A stretch of 64,000 nt of DNA from Planctomycetota bacterium (GTDB lineage: Bacteria; Planctomycetota; UBA1135), in contig JAQBXR010000005.1 of assembly GCA_027623295.1 (NCBI GenBank), forward strand, positions 62,001 to 126,000, in the 5' to 3' direction. Positions 16,261 to 25,002 of the stretch are shown here, one piece after another. The notes under the pieces are model-generated. The model had not been told where the DNA came from, did no database searches, and worked only from the letters and a program-made list of their open reading frames with translations. The translations under genes were made by a program, and so were the position numbers. Positions within the stretch are counted from its first letter, which is position 1. Every line of letters begins with the position of its first letter.

Positions 16261-16794
16261 ATGGCTGCACTTCCACAACTCGCGCGGCGATGGCATCGCA
16301 TAGGCGCAGCTTTGATTGCGATTCCCTTCTTGGTGGTCATCGTGAGTGGGCTGTTCCTGCAAATGAAAAAGGAGTGGAGCTGGATTCAACCCCCTACCCA
16401 ATCGGGCGTACTTGCAGAGCCGAGCCTAGGTTTTGAGCAAATCTTGGCCGCTGTTCAGGCCGTTCCCGAAGCCGAAGTCCAGGCATGGGAAGACGTCGAC
16501 CGGCTCGATGTTCGACCTACCCGCGGCATAGTCAAAGTGCGCTGCAGCAACGGGATTGAGGTTCAACTAGATCTTTCCTCAGGGGAAGTCCTGCAAATCG
16601 CAACGCGCCGCTCGGACTTCTTTGAAAACCTGCACGACGGCAGCTGGTTCCATCCCCTTGCCAAGCTTGGCGTTTTCCTGCCAACAGGGATCGTGGTCTT
16701 GTTCCTGTGGCTGAGCGGGGTTTATCTGTGGTGGCTACCTGGCTCCTTGCGCCGGCAAAAGCGCAAGAAGCGAGAGGCGACCAAGCAGCCCTAA
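16261..16794 (+). CDS. PepSY-associated membrane protein
   Basis: A 177-residue protein with an N-terminal membrane helix (about 15-34), a periplasmic PepSY-like domain (about 55-120) and a second helix (about 139-160) ending in a basic cytoplasmic tail. This is the minimal form of the PepSY_TM family, whose members occur with iron, copper or siderophore uptake genes or ferric reductases. The start HRIGAALIAIPFLVVIVSG fits that family. Its function here is unknown; the only neighbour is a convergent MarR-type regulator whose stop overlaps it by four bases (CTAA). Confidence 0.75.
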   Translation: MAALPQLARRWHRIGAALIAIPFLVVIVSGLFLQMKKEWSWIQPPTQSGVLAEPSLGFEQILAAVQAVPEAEVQAWEDVDRLDVRPTRGIVKVRCSNGIEVQLDLSSGEVLQIATRRSDFFENLHDGSWFHPLAKLGVFLPTGIVVLFLWLSGVYLWWLPGSLRRQKRKKREATKQP

Positions 16795-17228
16795 CCCTGG
16801 ACCGCTTTTTCGAGCAACTTAGCCAATATGCGGAGCTCGGAATCGGTCATGTGCTGAAACTGAGTCGCGTGCATTTTGGCCACCGCGACATACATACTTT
16901 CGCACTTTTGTTTGCCCGCCCGAGTAAGTTGAACCGTGACTGCGCGGCGGTCATCGGTGTTGCGAAGACGGGTCACATAACCGTCGCGCTCCATCCGATC
17001 CAACAAGCGCGTGATGTCAGGAACGCGTTGAATCAAGCCATCGCCCACTTCCCCAATACGCATGCCTTCCTTGGGCCCTTGGACCAAAATGCGCATGGCG
17101 TTAAAAACGGTCGGGGTTAATCCACTCTCGCGGAAGAGCTTCCCAAAGTCGCCATGAAAGTGGTCCCATGCAATCACAATATTGAGATAAGCGGAACGGG
17201 AAGGACTATCTGGAATCTTCTTTGCCAC
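16791..17228 (-). CDS. MarR-family transcriptional regulator
   Basis: A winged-helix DNA-binding protein of about 145 residues. The helix-turn-helix follows GLTPTVFNAMRIL, and the wing region carries RVPDITRLLDRMERDGYVTRLRNTDDRRAVTVQLT, the MarR signature with DRR. The longest open frame begins with GTG at 17327, but that would overlap the divergent ligase gene; the GTG at 17228 directly precedes the first conserved helix and is preferred. A TATACT box lies six bases before this GTG, so the mRNA could be nearly leaderless. MarR proteins usually answer to small phenolic or oxidising compounds; the likely target is the divergent ligase gene or itself. Confidence 0.85.
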   Translation of the reverse strand: MAKKIPDSPSRSAYLNIVIAWDHFHGDFGKLFRESGLTPTVFNAMRILVQGPKEGMRIGEVGDGLIQRVPDITRLLDRMERDGYVTRLRNTDDRRAVTVQLTRAGKQKCESMYVAVAKMHATQFQHMTDSELRILAKLLEKAVQG

Positions 17229-17234
17229 GTTTAC

Positions 17235-17240
17235 AGTATA
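17235..17240 (-). promoter_or_regulatory. Possible -10 box of the MarR gene
   Basis: On the minus strand TATACT stands six bases before the preferred GTG start of the MarR gene. The matching -35 position reads GTGAAA or TGAAAC depending on spacing, which is weak. If this box is used, transcription would begin at or next to the start codon. Confidence 0.3.
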
Positions 17241-17307
17241 TGGATTCCCACAGCTTGTTTCACCGGATTCTACACTCACAACGAATTTCCACGCTAGGAT
17301 AGCCGCA

Positions 17308-19221
17308 ATGGGCGAATTCAACGTCACTTCCTACCGCGACGAAGATCAGTTGCGCTATTTCACCAAGGCTTTGCTGCGCGATTTGCAGGCCTTGGAGCAA
17401 ATGACCAAAGACGGCGGTTTAGAAAATGACCGTCAACGTATTGGCGCCGAGCAAGAAATGTTCCTGGTCGACCGCGGCATGCGCCCGGCAAACCTTGGCG
17501 CCCGTCTTTTAGAAACTCTTGACGACCCGCACTTCACTCCTGAACTGGCACAGTTCAACTTGGAGTGCAACTTGGATCCCTTGGATTTCAAGGGCGATTG
17601 TCTGCGCAAGCTTGAAGCGCAAAACAATGAGTTGGTCGACAAAGCGCGCGCGGCAGCAAGAGAAGCCGGCGGCGATGTCGTGCTTATCGGCATCTTGCCC
17701 ACCTTGGAAATCGAGGACATGACTCTCGACAACATGACCGCCAACCCGCGCTACTTCGCATTGAACGATGCGTTGGCTAAACTTCGAGGTGGTCCGTTCC
17801 GGTTGCGCATTAAAGGCGTTGATGACCTACGTTTGACCCACGACACCATCATGCTGGAGGCCTGCAACACTTCTTACCAAGTGCACTTGCAAATCCCAGC
17901 GGATGAGTTCCCAATGCATTACAACATCGCACAGCTAGTTGCGGCACCAGTAATGTCTTGCGCGGTCAACTCACCTTTGTTGTTTTCAAAACGTTTGTGG
18001 CGCGAAACGCGATTGGCTTTGTTTCAGCAATCCGTCGACACCCGGCGCACCGAGGTGCATCATCGGGACATACAGCCGCGAGTAAGCTTTGGCGCATCTT
18101 GGGTTAAAGATTCCGTGATTGAACTTTATCGCGAAGACATCGCTCGCTTCCGTACGCTGATTGGCGCCGAAGAATATGAGGATCCGTTTGAGGCCCTCGA
18201 AGCAGGCCGGGCTCCAAAGTTAAACGCGCTGCGCATGCACACCGGAACAGTTTATCGCTGGAACCGTGCGTGCTACGGCATCTCCGATGGCAAGCCACAC
18301 TTGCGCATTGAAAACCGTTTGCTGCCAGCTGGCCCATCGGTTTTGGATGAAGTTGCAAACTCTGCGTTCTGGCTTGGCTTAATGAAAGGCGTCGCCAATG
18401 AAATCGGTGACCCGCGCGAGTTGATGGATTTCGATGATTGCAAAAACAATCTGCTCGCCGCTGCACGGCTTGGTTTAGACGCGCAACTGGTTTGGGTTGA
18501 CGGTCGTACTTACCCAACGCATGATTTGATTCTTGCCGTTTTGATTCCGATCGCGCGGCGTGGATTAGAAAGCGTGAGAATCGATAACGATGACATCGAC
18601 CGCTATATCAATGTTGTGCGGGAGCGTGTGGTGGCCGAACGAACCGGCGCGCGTTGGCAATTGGCCTCTGTTGCGAAAATGCGCAAGACGGCCACCGTTA
18701 AGGAAACCTTGACTGCCCTAGTGCACTCTACGATTAAGAACCAAGAAACCGGTGCGCCGCTTCACGAATGGCCGCTGGCCGAAGTTTGCGAGACTTCCAT
18801 TTCTTGGCGTGATCAGTACGAGCGCATTTCGTCGCTCATGAAAACGGACCTTTTCACCGTCCGCGAAACCGAACTGGTAGACCTTGCGGCCAACATGATG
18901 GATTGGTGGCACCTGCGGCACATCCCCGTGGAGGACGACGACCACAACCTCGTAGGCTTATTGACGCACCGTGTGCTTATGCGCTTCGCCTTCGGCCGCG
19001 AGGACACGAACGCCCAAATTCCGGTGGCTAAAGTCATGGACAAAGACCCTATCCGGGTCACTCCAGACACGCGTACCCTCGACGCTATCGCCCTAATGCG
19101 TCGCGAGAAGATATCCTGCCTACCCGTAGTGGACGCCGACAACCGCTTAGTTGGCATGATCACGGAAGACATTCTTATGGGCATCGCCGCTCGATTGCTT
19201 GAGAGCAAGCTCAAGGAATAA
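17308..19221 (+). CDS. GCS2-family glutamate-cysteine-ligase-like enzyme with tandem CBS domains
   Basis: An ATP-dependent carboxylate-amine ligase of the GCS2 family, fused to regulatory domains; 637 residues. The ligase part covers about 30-430 and shows the N-terminal IGAEQEMFLVD motif (metal-binding glutamates), LACNTSYQVH-like core (LEACNTSYQVHLQ) and the RIENRLLPAGPS segment. Two CBS domains follow (about 515-570 and 575-632; MKTDLFTVRETE, MDKDPIRVTPDTRTL), which in other proteins bind adenine nucleotides and report energy state. The product may be a gamma-glutamyl compound, but the amine is unknown. AGGA precedes the ATG. It is followed by an aspartoacylase-family gene, which suggests making and breaking of an acylated amino acid. 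Confidence 0.85.
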   Translation: MGEFNVTSYRDEDQLRYFTKALLRDLQALEQMTKDGGLENDRQRIGAEQEMFLVDRGMRPANLGARLLETLDDPHFTPELAQFNLECNLDPLDFKGDCLRKLEAQNNELVDKARAAAREAGGDVVLIGILPTLEIEDMTLDNMTANPRYFALNDALAKLRGGPFRLRIKGVDDLRLTHDTIMLEACNTSYQVHLQIPADEFPMHYNIAQLVAAPVMSCAVNSPLLFSKRLWRETRLALFQQSVDTRRTEVHHRDIQPRVSFGASWVKDSVIELYREDIARFRTLIGAEEYEDPFEALEAGRAPKLNALRMHTGTVYRWNRACYGISDGKPHLRIENRLLPAGPSVLDEVANSAFWLGLMKGVANEIGDPRELMDFDDCKNNLLAAARLGLDAQLVWVDGRTYPTHDLILAVLIPIARRGLESVRIDNDDIDRYINVVRERVVAERTGARWQLASVAKMRKTATVKETLTALVHSTIKNQETGAPLHEWPLAEVCETSISWRDQYERISSLMKTDLFTVRETELVDLAANMMDWWHLRHIPVEDDDHNLVGLLTHRVLMRFAFGREDTNAQIPVAKVMDKDPIRVTPDTRTLDAIALMRREKISCLPVVDADNRLVGMITEDILMGIAARLLESKLKE

Positions 19222-19273
19222 ATCGATTTTGGCGATGAAAATATGAGGTCTTTTAACGCCCAAGGGCTTTCAT

Positions 19274-20461
19274 GTGGATTCAGGAATCTCAACTGCTGTG
19301 GCCATGAGCCGCCAACCAAGAATTCTTGGCCGTTACGACGGGCAAGAAGGTGGCCCGCTGCTTTTATGCCTTGGTGGGATTCATGGAAATGAACCGGCTG
19401 GCGTGCATGCCTTGCAACGCGTTTTTGAGGTTTTGCGCAAGACGCAACCAAAAATGCGCGGCACCATTGTTGGACTTGCCGGCAACCTGCGCGCTCTAGA
19501 GGCAAAGACCCGATACCTCGATCGCGATTTAAATCGCGCTTGGTTGCCAGATCGCGTTGCACAAATTGCGACACTAGAAGATGGTTGTGCCGAAACTTTA
19601 GAACAACGTGAATTGCTCGACGCCATGCGCAATGTGGTCGGCACCCATCATGGAGAAATCTATTTTCTCGACTTGCACACTTCTTCGGCAGAGGGGGAGC
19701 CATTCGCTTGCATTGGCGACACCATTCGCAACCGAAAGTTTGCGCGCAGCTTTCCGGTGCCGGTCATCTTAGGATTGGAAGAGCAGCTTGAAGGTGCGCT
19801 GCTCGAACACTTAAACAATCTTGGTTTTATTACCATGGGTTTTGAAGGCGGCGAACACCATTCGAATTCCGCGGTGGGCTTCCATGAGGCTGCGATATGG
19901 CGCGCGCTTGTTGGGGCCGGTTGCCTGGACGATGAAACTCTTACCGAAACTCGGCATGCTACTGCAATTTTGAAGAAGAGCCGTGGCGATTTGCCGCAGT
20001 GGCTTGGCATTCGTTATCGCCACGCCATAACCGATGAAGATAACTTCCAGATGCGCCCTGGCTACCGCAACTTTAGCCAAGTAAGCAAAGGCGAAATCGT
20101 GGCAGATGCCCCCGCGCAAGGTGAAATCAAAACCTATTACCGCTCGCGCATTTTGTTGCCGCTTTACCAAGGCAAAGGCAACGACGGGTTCTTCCTTGCA
20201 CTCGATGTCGCTCCGGCATGGTTAACCCTTTCTCGCTGGATGCGACGCATGCGCCTAGACCGCATTGTGCACTGGCTGCCTGGAGTTTCTAGAGTGAAAG
20301 ATGAGCCCGGTGCAATTCGGGTAAACCTAAAAGTTGCGCGCTGGGCCACGGTGGAAATTTTCCACTTGCTCGGCTTCCGCAAACGCCGCATCCACGGCGA
20401 TTACTTTATTGTGAGACGCCGTAAGTTTGACCTCAAAGGGCCAGAGCGGACTAACCTTTAA
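19274..20461 (+). CDS. Succinylglutamate desuccinylase/aspartoacylase-family protein
   Basis: Zinc-dependent carboxypeptidase-fold deacylase of 395 residues. The metal site is visible as GGIHGNEP (His37, Glu40) and the downstream histidine in FLDLHTSS; the substrate arginine region GLAGNLRALEAKTRYLDRDLNR also matches. The C-terminal 110 residues form an extra beta-rich extension (MRPGYRNFSQVSKGE onward), typical of AstE-like proteins. It may hydrolyse an N-acylated or gamma-linked glutamate derivative. The frame opens with GTG at 19274; an ATG at 19304 is an alternative start. It is 52 bases after the ligase gene and converges on the GST gene, with an 11-base overlap of stops. Confidence 0.82.
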   Translation: MDSGISTAVAMSRQPRILGRYDGQEGGPLLLCLGGIHGNEPAGVHALQRVFEVLRKTQPKMRGTIVGLAGNLRALEAKTRYLDRDLNRAWLPDRVAQIATLEDGCAETLEQRELLDAMRNVVGTHHGEIYFLDLHTSSAEGEPFACIGDTIRNRKFARSFPVPVILGLEEQLEGALLEHLNNLGFITMGFEGGEHHSNSAVGFHEAAIWRALVGAGCLDDETLTETRHATAILKKSRGDLPQWLGIRYRHAITDEDNFQMRPGYRNFSQVSKGEIVADAPAQGEIKTYYRSRILLPLYQGKGNDGFFLALDVAPAWLTLSRWMRRMRLDRIVHWLPGVSRVKDEPGAIRVNLKVARWATVEIFHLLGFRKRRIHGDYFIVRRRKFDLKGPERTNL

Positions 20462-21230
20462 GCCTTAGGTTGGACCCAACCTGAGCACGGTCTTCGCGGA
20501 ACAGTTTCTGCGCATAGTGGCCGGCAGGTGAATCGCGAAATGGCCGGACAAGGTCTTGCGCTTCTTGTGGAAAACGATCTAGGTCGGGCAACTGCACAAA
20601 ATAATGGTCGGGAACGATGACCGGGACCGAGGTACATGCAAAAGCGATATCCGCTGCAGTAAGTGTGTCGCCAAATAAGTAAGCGCCCTCTTTTGCGAGT
20701 AGTTCTTCTACCTGCTCAAACACTTCACCAACCTTTACACAGGAACGCTGTACCGATTCGGTGTTGATTTTATAGGCTCTCTTAACAAGCATCCTAAATA
20801 AAGGGAAGAGCAGCTTAAGTCCGAAGACTTCACCCCGTGGGCAGCCCGGCGGGAAGGCGTTAAAGAATTCTCGCTTTTGGGATAGTAAGAAAGAGTAAAT
20901 AATCCGGCGGGCGTGATTGCCGAGGACTTCATCGCACAGCTCTTCGAAGTCCTCTACTTGTTTACGTAATTCTGGGTCTTGCGGATACAGACCTGCTTGC
21001 GGCGAAAACTCATTTGCAAACTGAAGAATGTCTGTCGAATCGCTGTACACCTTATCCGCTGTCACCAGCACCGGCACCGTAAGCTTTCCACCGGCCTTCT
21101 TTGCGTGACGCATATGAAATACCGGCATGTGCATTTCCTCCTCGTAAGCGTACCCAGCAAGGTCCAGTGCCCATCGTGCCTTCTCGCAGTAGTGACTTGT
21201 GGGAATCGTCAGGAAGCGCGCTTTGCTCAA
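20451..21230 (-). CDS. Glutathione S-transferase-family protein
   Basis: A 259-residue protein with an N-terminal thioredoxin-like domain (SHYCEKARWALDLAG contains the active-site Ser/Cys pair; VPVLV and STDILQF are the glutathione-binding strand and turn) and an alpha-helical C-terminal domain (about 100-240). It would conjugate or reduce thiol substrates. Its ATG overlaps the ArsC-like gene stop by four bases. The nearby GCS2 ligase could supply a gamma-glutamyl thiol, but that link is inference. Confidence 0.82.
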   Translation of the reverse strand: MSKARFLTIPTSHYCEKARWALDLAGYAYEEEMHMPVFHMRHAKKAGGKLTVPVLVTADKVYSDSTDILQFANEFSPQAGLYPQDPELRKQVEDFEELCDEVLGNHARRIIYSFLLSQKREFFNAFPPGCPRGEVFGLKLLFPLFRMLVKRAYKINTESVQRSCVKVGEVFEQVEELLAKEGAYLFGDTLTAADIAFACTSVPVIVPDHYFVQLPDLDRFPQEAQDLVRPFRDSPAGHYAQKLFREDRAQVGSNLRLKG

Positions 21231-21571
21231 AGGATCTCCAGCGCCAACTCAGGCGGACGCGCAACGATGGCACGCTCTCCATGTACCACGATGGGACGAT
21301 TAATTAAGGATGGCGTTGCGCAACCCGCGGCAATACGTGCGGTTGGAGTGGCCTCGGCCAAGCCTTGTTCTGCAAAGGCTGCATCTTGGGGGCGAAGAAG
21401 CTGCATCGCTTCCGGGTCGCCCAGCTTTGAAATGAGGCCTTCCATTTCCTCCACGCTTGGCGCTTGCTCTAAGTAAAGCCGGTAGTTCGCTTCAATGCCA
21501 CGCTCTTCTAGTAGCGACTTGACAGCACGACATTTGGAACAGGCTGGGTTAAACCAAACAGTTACGTTCAT
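21227..21571 (-). CDS. ArsC/Spx-family thioredoxin-fold protein
   Basis: A 114-residue protein of the arsenate reductase (ArsC) family. The N-terminus carries NPACSKCRAVKSLLEERG, with the catalytic cysteine of ArsC in a CxxC setting, and the C-terminal part has TPSLINRPIVV, the conserved arginine loop. It may be a glutathione/glutaredoxin-type arsenate reductase or another thiol reductase; the gene order (with a GST) favours a thiol-linked role. It is coupled to the GST gene by ATGA and lies 21 bases after the triple-domain fusion. Confidence 0.8.
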   Translation of the reverse strand: MNVTVWFNPACSKCRAVKSLLEERGIEANYRLYLEQAPSVEEMEGLISKLGDPEAMQLLRPQDAAFAEQGLAEATPTARIAAGCATPSLINRPIVVHGERAIVARPPELALEIL

Positions 21572-21592
21572 GCGCAGAGAATAGCGTCGACA

Positions 21593-24175
21593 CTATCTGC
21601 TTTGGCGCCACAGCTTCCACAATTCACGATAACTCGCAATCTGCGCTCCTTGCGAAACGTTGTGGGCGGCCATTGTGTATGCGTCTCGCCAATGGTTTCG
21701 CAAGGCATGACGCGCCTGCTTGACCGAGTATTTCGGATCATAAAGGCTAGTGGGCTCGCCAGTTAAACCGTTTAGCTCCAGAATGCTTAGATTGGTCCCC
21801 GCCTGCAAATCTTCAAGTGCGGGCACGCGGAGATCGAAGCGCCCAAGATGGAAACCCGGGATACGACGGCAGATTTCCTGAATTGCCCTTTCGAGGTCTA
21901 GGGTGTGTAAGTCCTCACGCTCCAGGAACTGAGCCCCGCGTGAGTGAGTCCCCAATGGACTTAACTCGACGACCTCACCCTTCGCCGGAATGTCATAGAG
22001 TCGCTGCGCGTTGGCTCCCAGAATGACTTCCGCCTGCGCAACATGACGCGAGTGCCATAGAACTAACTGTTCCAAGTTCTGCTCTCCATCTCCCGTAACT
22101 GTCGGCGGAACTTTCATGCCAAGGGCGACGATGCGAATTTCATTCTCCCCCGGCATACGCTTACAGGAAATTCCAAACTCCAGTCCCTCCACATAGGCCT
22201 GTGCCAATGCGGCGCGAGGGAACTCCTCCCACCAAGGCGCGGCCTCTTCTAGCGTTTGAATTTTACGCACTCCATAACCGCGCTCCGCACAGTCAGGTTT
22301 TAGAATGATTGGGAATTGCAGAGCATTCTTTTCCATCCACGCCATCAGGGCCTGCGATTTTGCGGAGGGAGGCTGCTTAGCATCAAGCGGCAGAAATACG
22401 GGGATGCTAGAGCCTTGCATCGCAAGGAAGGCTTTAGATTTCGATTCGCCAACCAAACCACCGCCTTCCATGGCAGGGTTGACTGCGGTCACTAAACGTA
22501 AACTGCGATGCTTCCACGCAGCTGCAAGAATACTAGGAAGGACGGGGGCATAAAGCCTCCCACGGGACCAGTACTCCCAATGACGAAAACGTCGCGCGGC
22601 ACCAACCAAACCGCGGCGGCCGCGGAAGCTGAACATTGGGACGATCAGCTTTACCATGAGGAACGCTGCCATGAGGAGAGCCAGAAGTATCCACGTCGCG
22701 TGTTCTTGAGAACGATTCAAAAGAACTTCGGCGCCAAGGCCAAGGCGGCTGGAAATCCAAACTAAGGTCGGGGTCCAGATTAAGCCAGCGATGGTGAAGT
22801 AAAGAACGAACCATGAGAGTTTAGTTTTTAATACTCCGGCAGCAAAGTAGGTAGGCAGACGCAACCCCGGCATAAAGCGTGAGGCAAAAATCACCCAGGC
22901 GCCACGGCGTCGGAACCATGCGGATGCACGATCTACCGCGTTCGGGGTGAGCATCCAACGCAAAGGAATTTGAGTCAAGGCACGACGTCCAAGTGCGCGG
23001 CCGGCTAGGAATAGGAGAACGTCGCCCAAAAGGATTCCGGCGAAGCATGCTGCACTTCCGGCGAGTAAACCAAGGCGTCCTTGCGCGACCAAAAGACCGG
23101 TTGCAATGCAAGTAAGGTCTTCCGAGATAAGGGTTGCCAGCACTAAAAGGAGCAACGCAAACCAAAGTGCCGGTCCGGTAAAAGGTGGCACCACTGATGG
23201 ATCAAAATCTTCTGCTGCACTAGCCACGCGTAAAGCATCGGCGCTATCGCGCGTCACCGCTTCCTCGGCCACCACGCCATCCACAAACTCACCCACCCGC
23301 TTGGCGATTTGTTCCGGCCGTGTCCAAAGTAAGAAATGACTGTCATCGTATTCCTCTAGCTCGCTTTGCGGGACCAAGCGATGGTGTTCCCGCGCCGCTT
23401 CCACCGGCACTAAAAAATCTTCCGTACCATGCATAAGTAGCATCGGTTGTTCCAACTCTTGCAACCATGCGCGATACGGGCGTTGGTCGGAATCATAAAA
23501 ATTTCTTGCATAAGCGCGATTCAAGGGCCATTGATCTAATTTCCCAAAGTGCGGAATAAGCCATTCAAGCGCACTAATGCCGGCCAACTGCACTGCATGG
23601 ACCGCGTGGTTCAAAGCATAAGATCCAAATAACTCTAGCTCTTGCACTCCGACGCCACCGGCAAAGGTCAGCGACTTTACCCGGCCGGGATAGCGGTGGG
23701 CATACTCCAAGGCCACCGCACTTCCTAAACTGAACCCGACCAAATGCACTTCATGAATGGCCTGCTTCTCCAATAACTGCGCTAGGTAATCTGCGTGCGC
23801 TGCAGGACTGTAATCCGGAAGATGCGCCCAAGAAGCGCCGAACCCTGGCATGTCTGGAACTAAAACCTGGAAGTGCGATGGAAGCTGTTCCGCGAAAGTA
23901 CCAAAGTCTTGAATGCTGCCGGGGCTGCCGTGCAACAAAACAATCGTGGTGAATTCATCGGTGTCCAATAAATCCTCAAGCGTGGACCCACTCTCTGGCG
24001 TGTGCAAACGATAGACCAAGCGGACTGGGTCGCTGCCGCGAACACCTTGGTCGTAAACCTGTAAAGTTGCAGTTAATTCACCGGGACCGGGCCTCGGACC
24101 TTCATAGCTGAAGTGCCGGTATAGATTCGAAGCGACCAATAAAGCCAGATAAACAAAAAACAGGCGGCGCTTCAT
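21593..24175 (-). CDS. Alpha/beta-hydrolase / VTT (DedA-like) / ATP-grasp triple fusion
   Basis: An 860-residue membrane protein joining three families. After an N-terminal anchor helix, an alpha/beta-hydrolase spans about 75-300, with the nucleophile elbow GFSLGS (Ser149), Asp253 in HGTEDF and His280 in DDSHFL, so the triad is complete. A VTT/DedA membrane domain spans about 335-515 and keeps the SRFMPGLRLPTYFAAG motif. An ATP-grasp domain covers about 575-820, with ILKPDCAERGYGV as the nucleotide-binding lysine region (K626) and LELNGLTGEP near its end as the metal-binding segment. It may hydrolyse, ligate and move a lipid-linked substrate at the cytoplasmic membrane. I know of no characterised protein with this order. 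Confidence 0.85.
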   Translation of the reverse strand: MKRRLFFVYLALLVASNLYRHFSYEGPRPGPGELTATLQVYDQGVRGSDPVRLVYRLHTPESGSTLEDLLDTDEFTTIVLLHGSPGSIQDFGTFAEQLPSHFQVLVPDMPGFGASWAHLPDYSPAAHADYLAQLLEKQAIHEVHLVGFSLGSAVALEYAHRYPGRVKSLTFAGGVGVQELELFGSYALNHAVHAVQLAGISALEWLIPHFGKLDQWPLNRAYARNFYDSDQRPYRAWLQELEQPMLLMHGTEDFLVPVEAAREHHRLVPQSELEEYDDSHFLLWTRPEQIAKRVGEFVDGVVAEEAVTRDSADALRVASAAEDFDPSVVPPFTGPALWFALLLLVLATLISEDLTCIATGLLVAQGRLGLLAGSAACFAGILLGDVLLFLAGRALGRRALTQIPLRWMLTPNAVDRASAWFRRRGAWVIFASRFMPGLRLPTYFAAGVLKTKLSWFVLYFTIAGLIWTPTLVWISSRLGLGAEVLLNRSQEHATWILLALLMAAFLMVKLIVPMFSFRGRRGLVGAARRFRHWEYWSRGRLYAPVLPSILAAAWKHRSLRLVTAVNPAMEGGGLVGESKSKAFLAMQGSSIPVFLPLDAKQPPSAKSQALMAWMEKNALQFPIILKPDCAERGYGVRKIQTLEEAAPWWEEFPRAALAQAYVEGLEFGISCKRMPGENEIRIVALGMKVPPTVTGDGEQNLEQLVLWHSRHVAQAEVILGANAQRLYDIPAKGEVVELSPLGTHSRGAQFLEREDLHTLDLERAIQEICRRIPGFHLGRFDLRVPALEDLQAGTNLSILELNGLTGEPTSLYDPKYSVKQARHALRNHWRDAYTMAAHNVSQGAQIASYRELWKLWRQSR

Positions 24176-24186
24176 GGCGTTGTCAA

Positions 24187-25002
24187 CTAAGTAGGGATTC
24201 CCGCATCTTCGTTTGGATCAACGCGACTCCAGTCATGCATTGGCTCAAACAATTCCTGCATGCGTGCTCTTGCAGCAAGAGCCAATTCTTTTCGACAATC
24301 CGCGCTCACCGGTTCCTCCGCAAAGCGCACTCGAGCATACACTCCAGGCATGCTCATCAAGTGATAGAAGTGATCTGCAAAACCCATTTCGCCCCACCAA
24401 CACACCCGCAATTCTGTAGGGTCCTTTTCACCCTTGGCAGCATAATGCAAACACGCAACGTGAACCGGAAGGCCCGTGTGCAAAGCCACCTCAAACAAAC
24501 TGGACTTAAAATTCAAAAGCCCTCCGCCTGAAGAGCTGGTTCCTTCGGGAAAGAACACCACGCCATTCCCGAGCGCTAAACGATTCTTTACTTTTTCGAT
24601 GGCCGGCAAAACATCGGCGCGACGGTTGCGGTTAATAAAGAGAGTTCCCGCGGCACGGATGAGTGGACCCAAAAGCGGCCAACTTCCCAACTCTGACTTT
24701 GCCAGGAAGTAAACGTCGACACGACTCCATAACACCAAAATATCCATATAGGTCAAGTGATTGGAGACGAGAAAAAATGGAACTTCGGGCGCAGTTCCTT
24801 CTGACGAAACATGGAACCCCATGACCCACAAAGCAAAGCGTGCCCAGCAACCCATAAGGCGGACGCGTAAGTGGGAAGCCGCACGTTTGTTCACGACAGC
24901 GAGCAGGAGTGGGAAAATCCAGCTGATCACCAAGATCAGGAGACTGACTGCGAGCACAAGCAGGCGGAGCAGGGCACGGAGATGCCCAAAAGGCGAAATC
25001 AT
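24187..25002 (-). CDS. 1-acyl-sn-glycerol-3-phosphate acyltransferase family (PlsC/OlsA-like)
   Basis: Membrane-bound acyltransferase of 271 residues, moving an acyl chain from acyl-ACP or acyl-CoA to a lysolipid. A hydrophobic N-terminus (about 8-38) is followed by the catalytic NHLTYMD (NHx4D) and the FPEGTSS motif that binds the phosphate or acceptor. The start overlaps the stop of the OlsB-like gene by four bases, so the two form an olsB-olsA-like pair, which in other bacteria makes ornithine lipids in two steps. A role in phosphatidic acid synthesis is the alternative. Confidence 0.85.
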   Translation of the reverse strand: MISPFGHLRALLRLLVLAVSLLILVISWIFPLLLAVVNKRAASHLRVRLMGCWARFALWVMGFHVSSEGTAPEVPFFLVSNHLTYMDILVLWSRVDVYFLAKSELGSWPLLGPLIRAAGTLFINRNRRADVLPAIEKVKNRLALGNGVVFFPEGTSSSGGGLLNFKSSLFEVALHTGLPVHVACLHYAAKGEKDPTELRVCWWGEMGFADHFYHLMSMPGVYARVRFAEEPVSADCRKELALAARARMQELFEPMHDWSRVDPNEDAGIPT

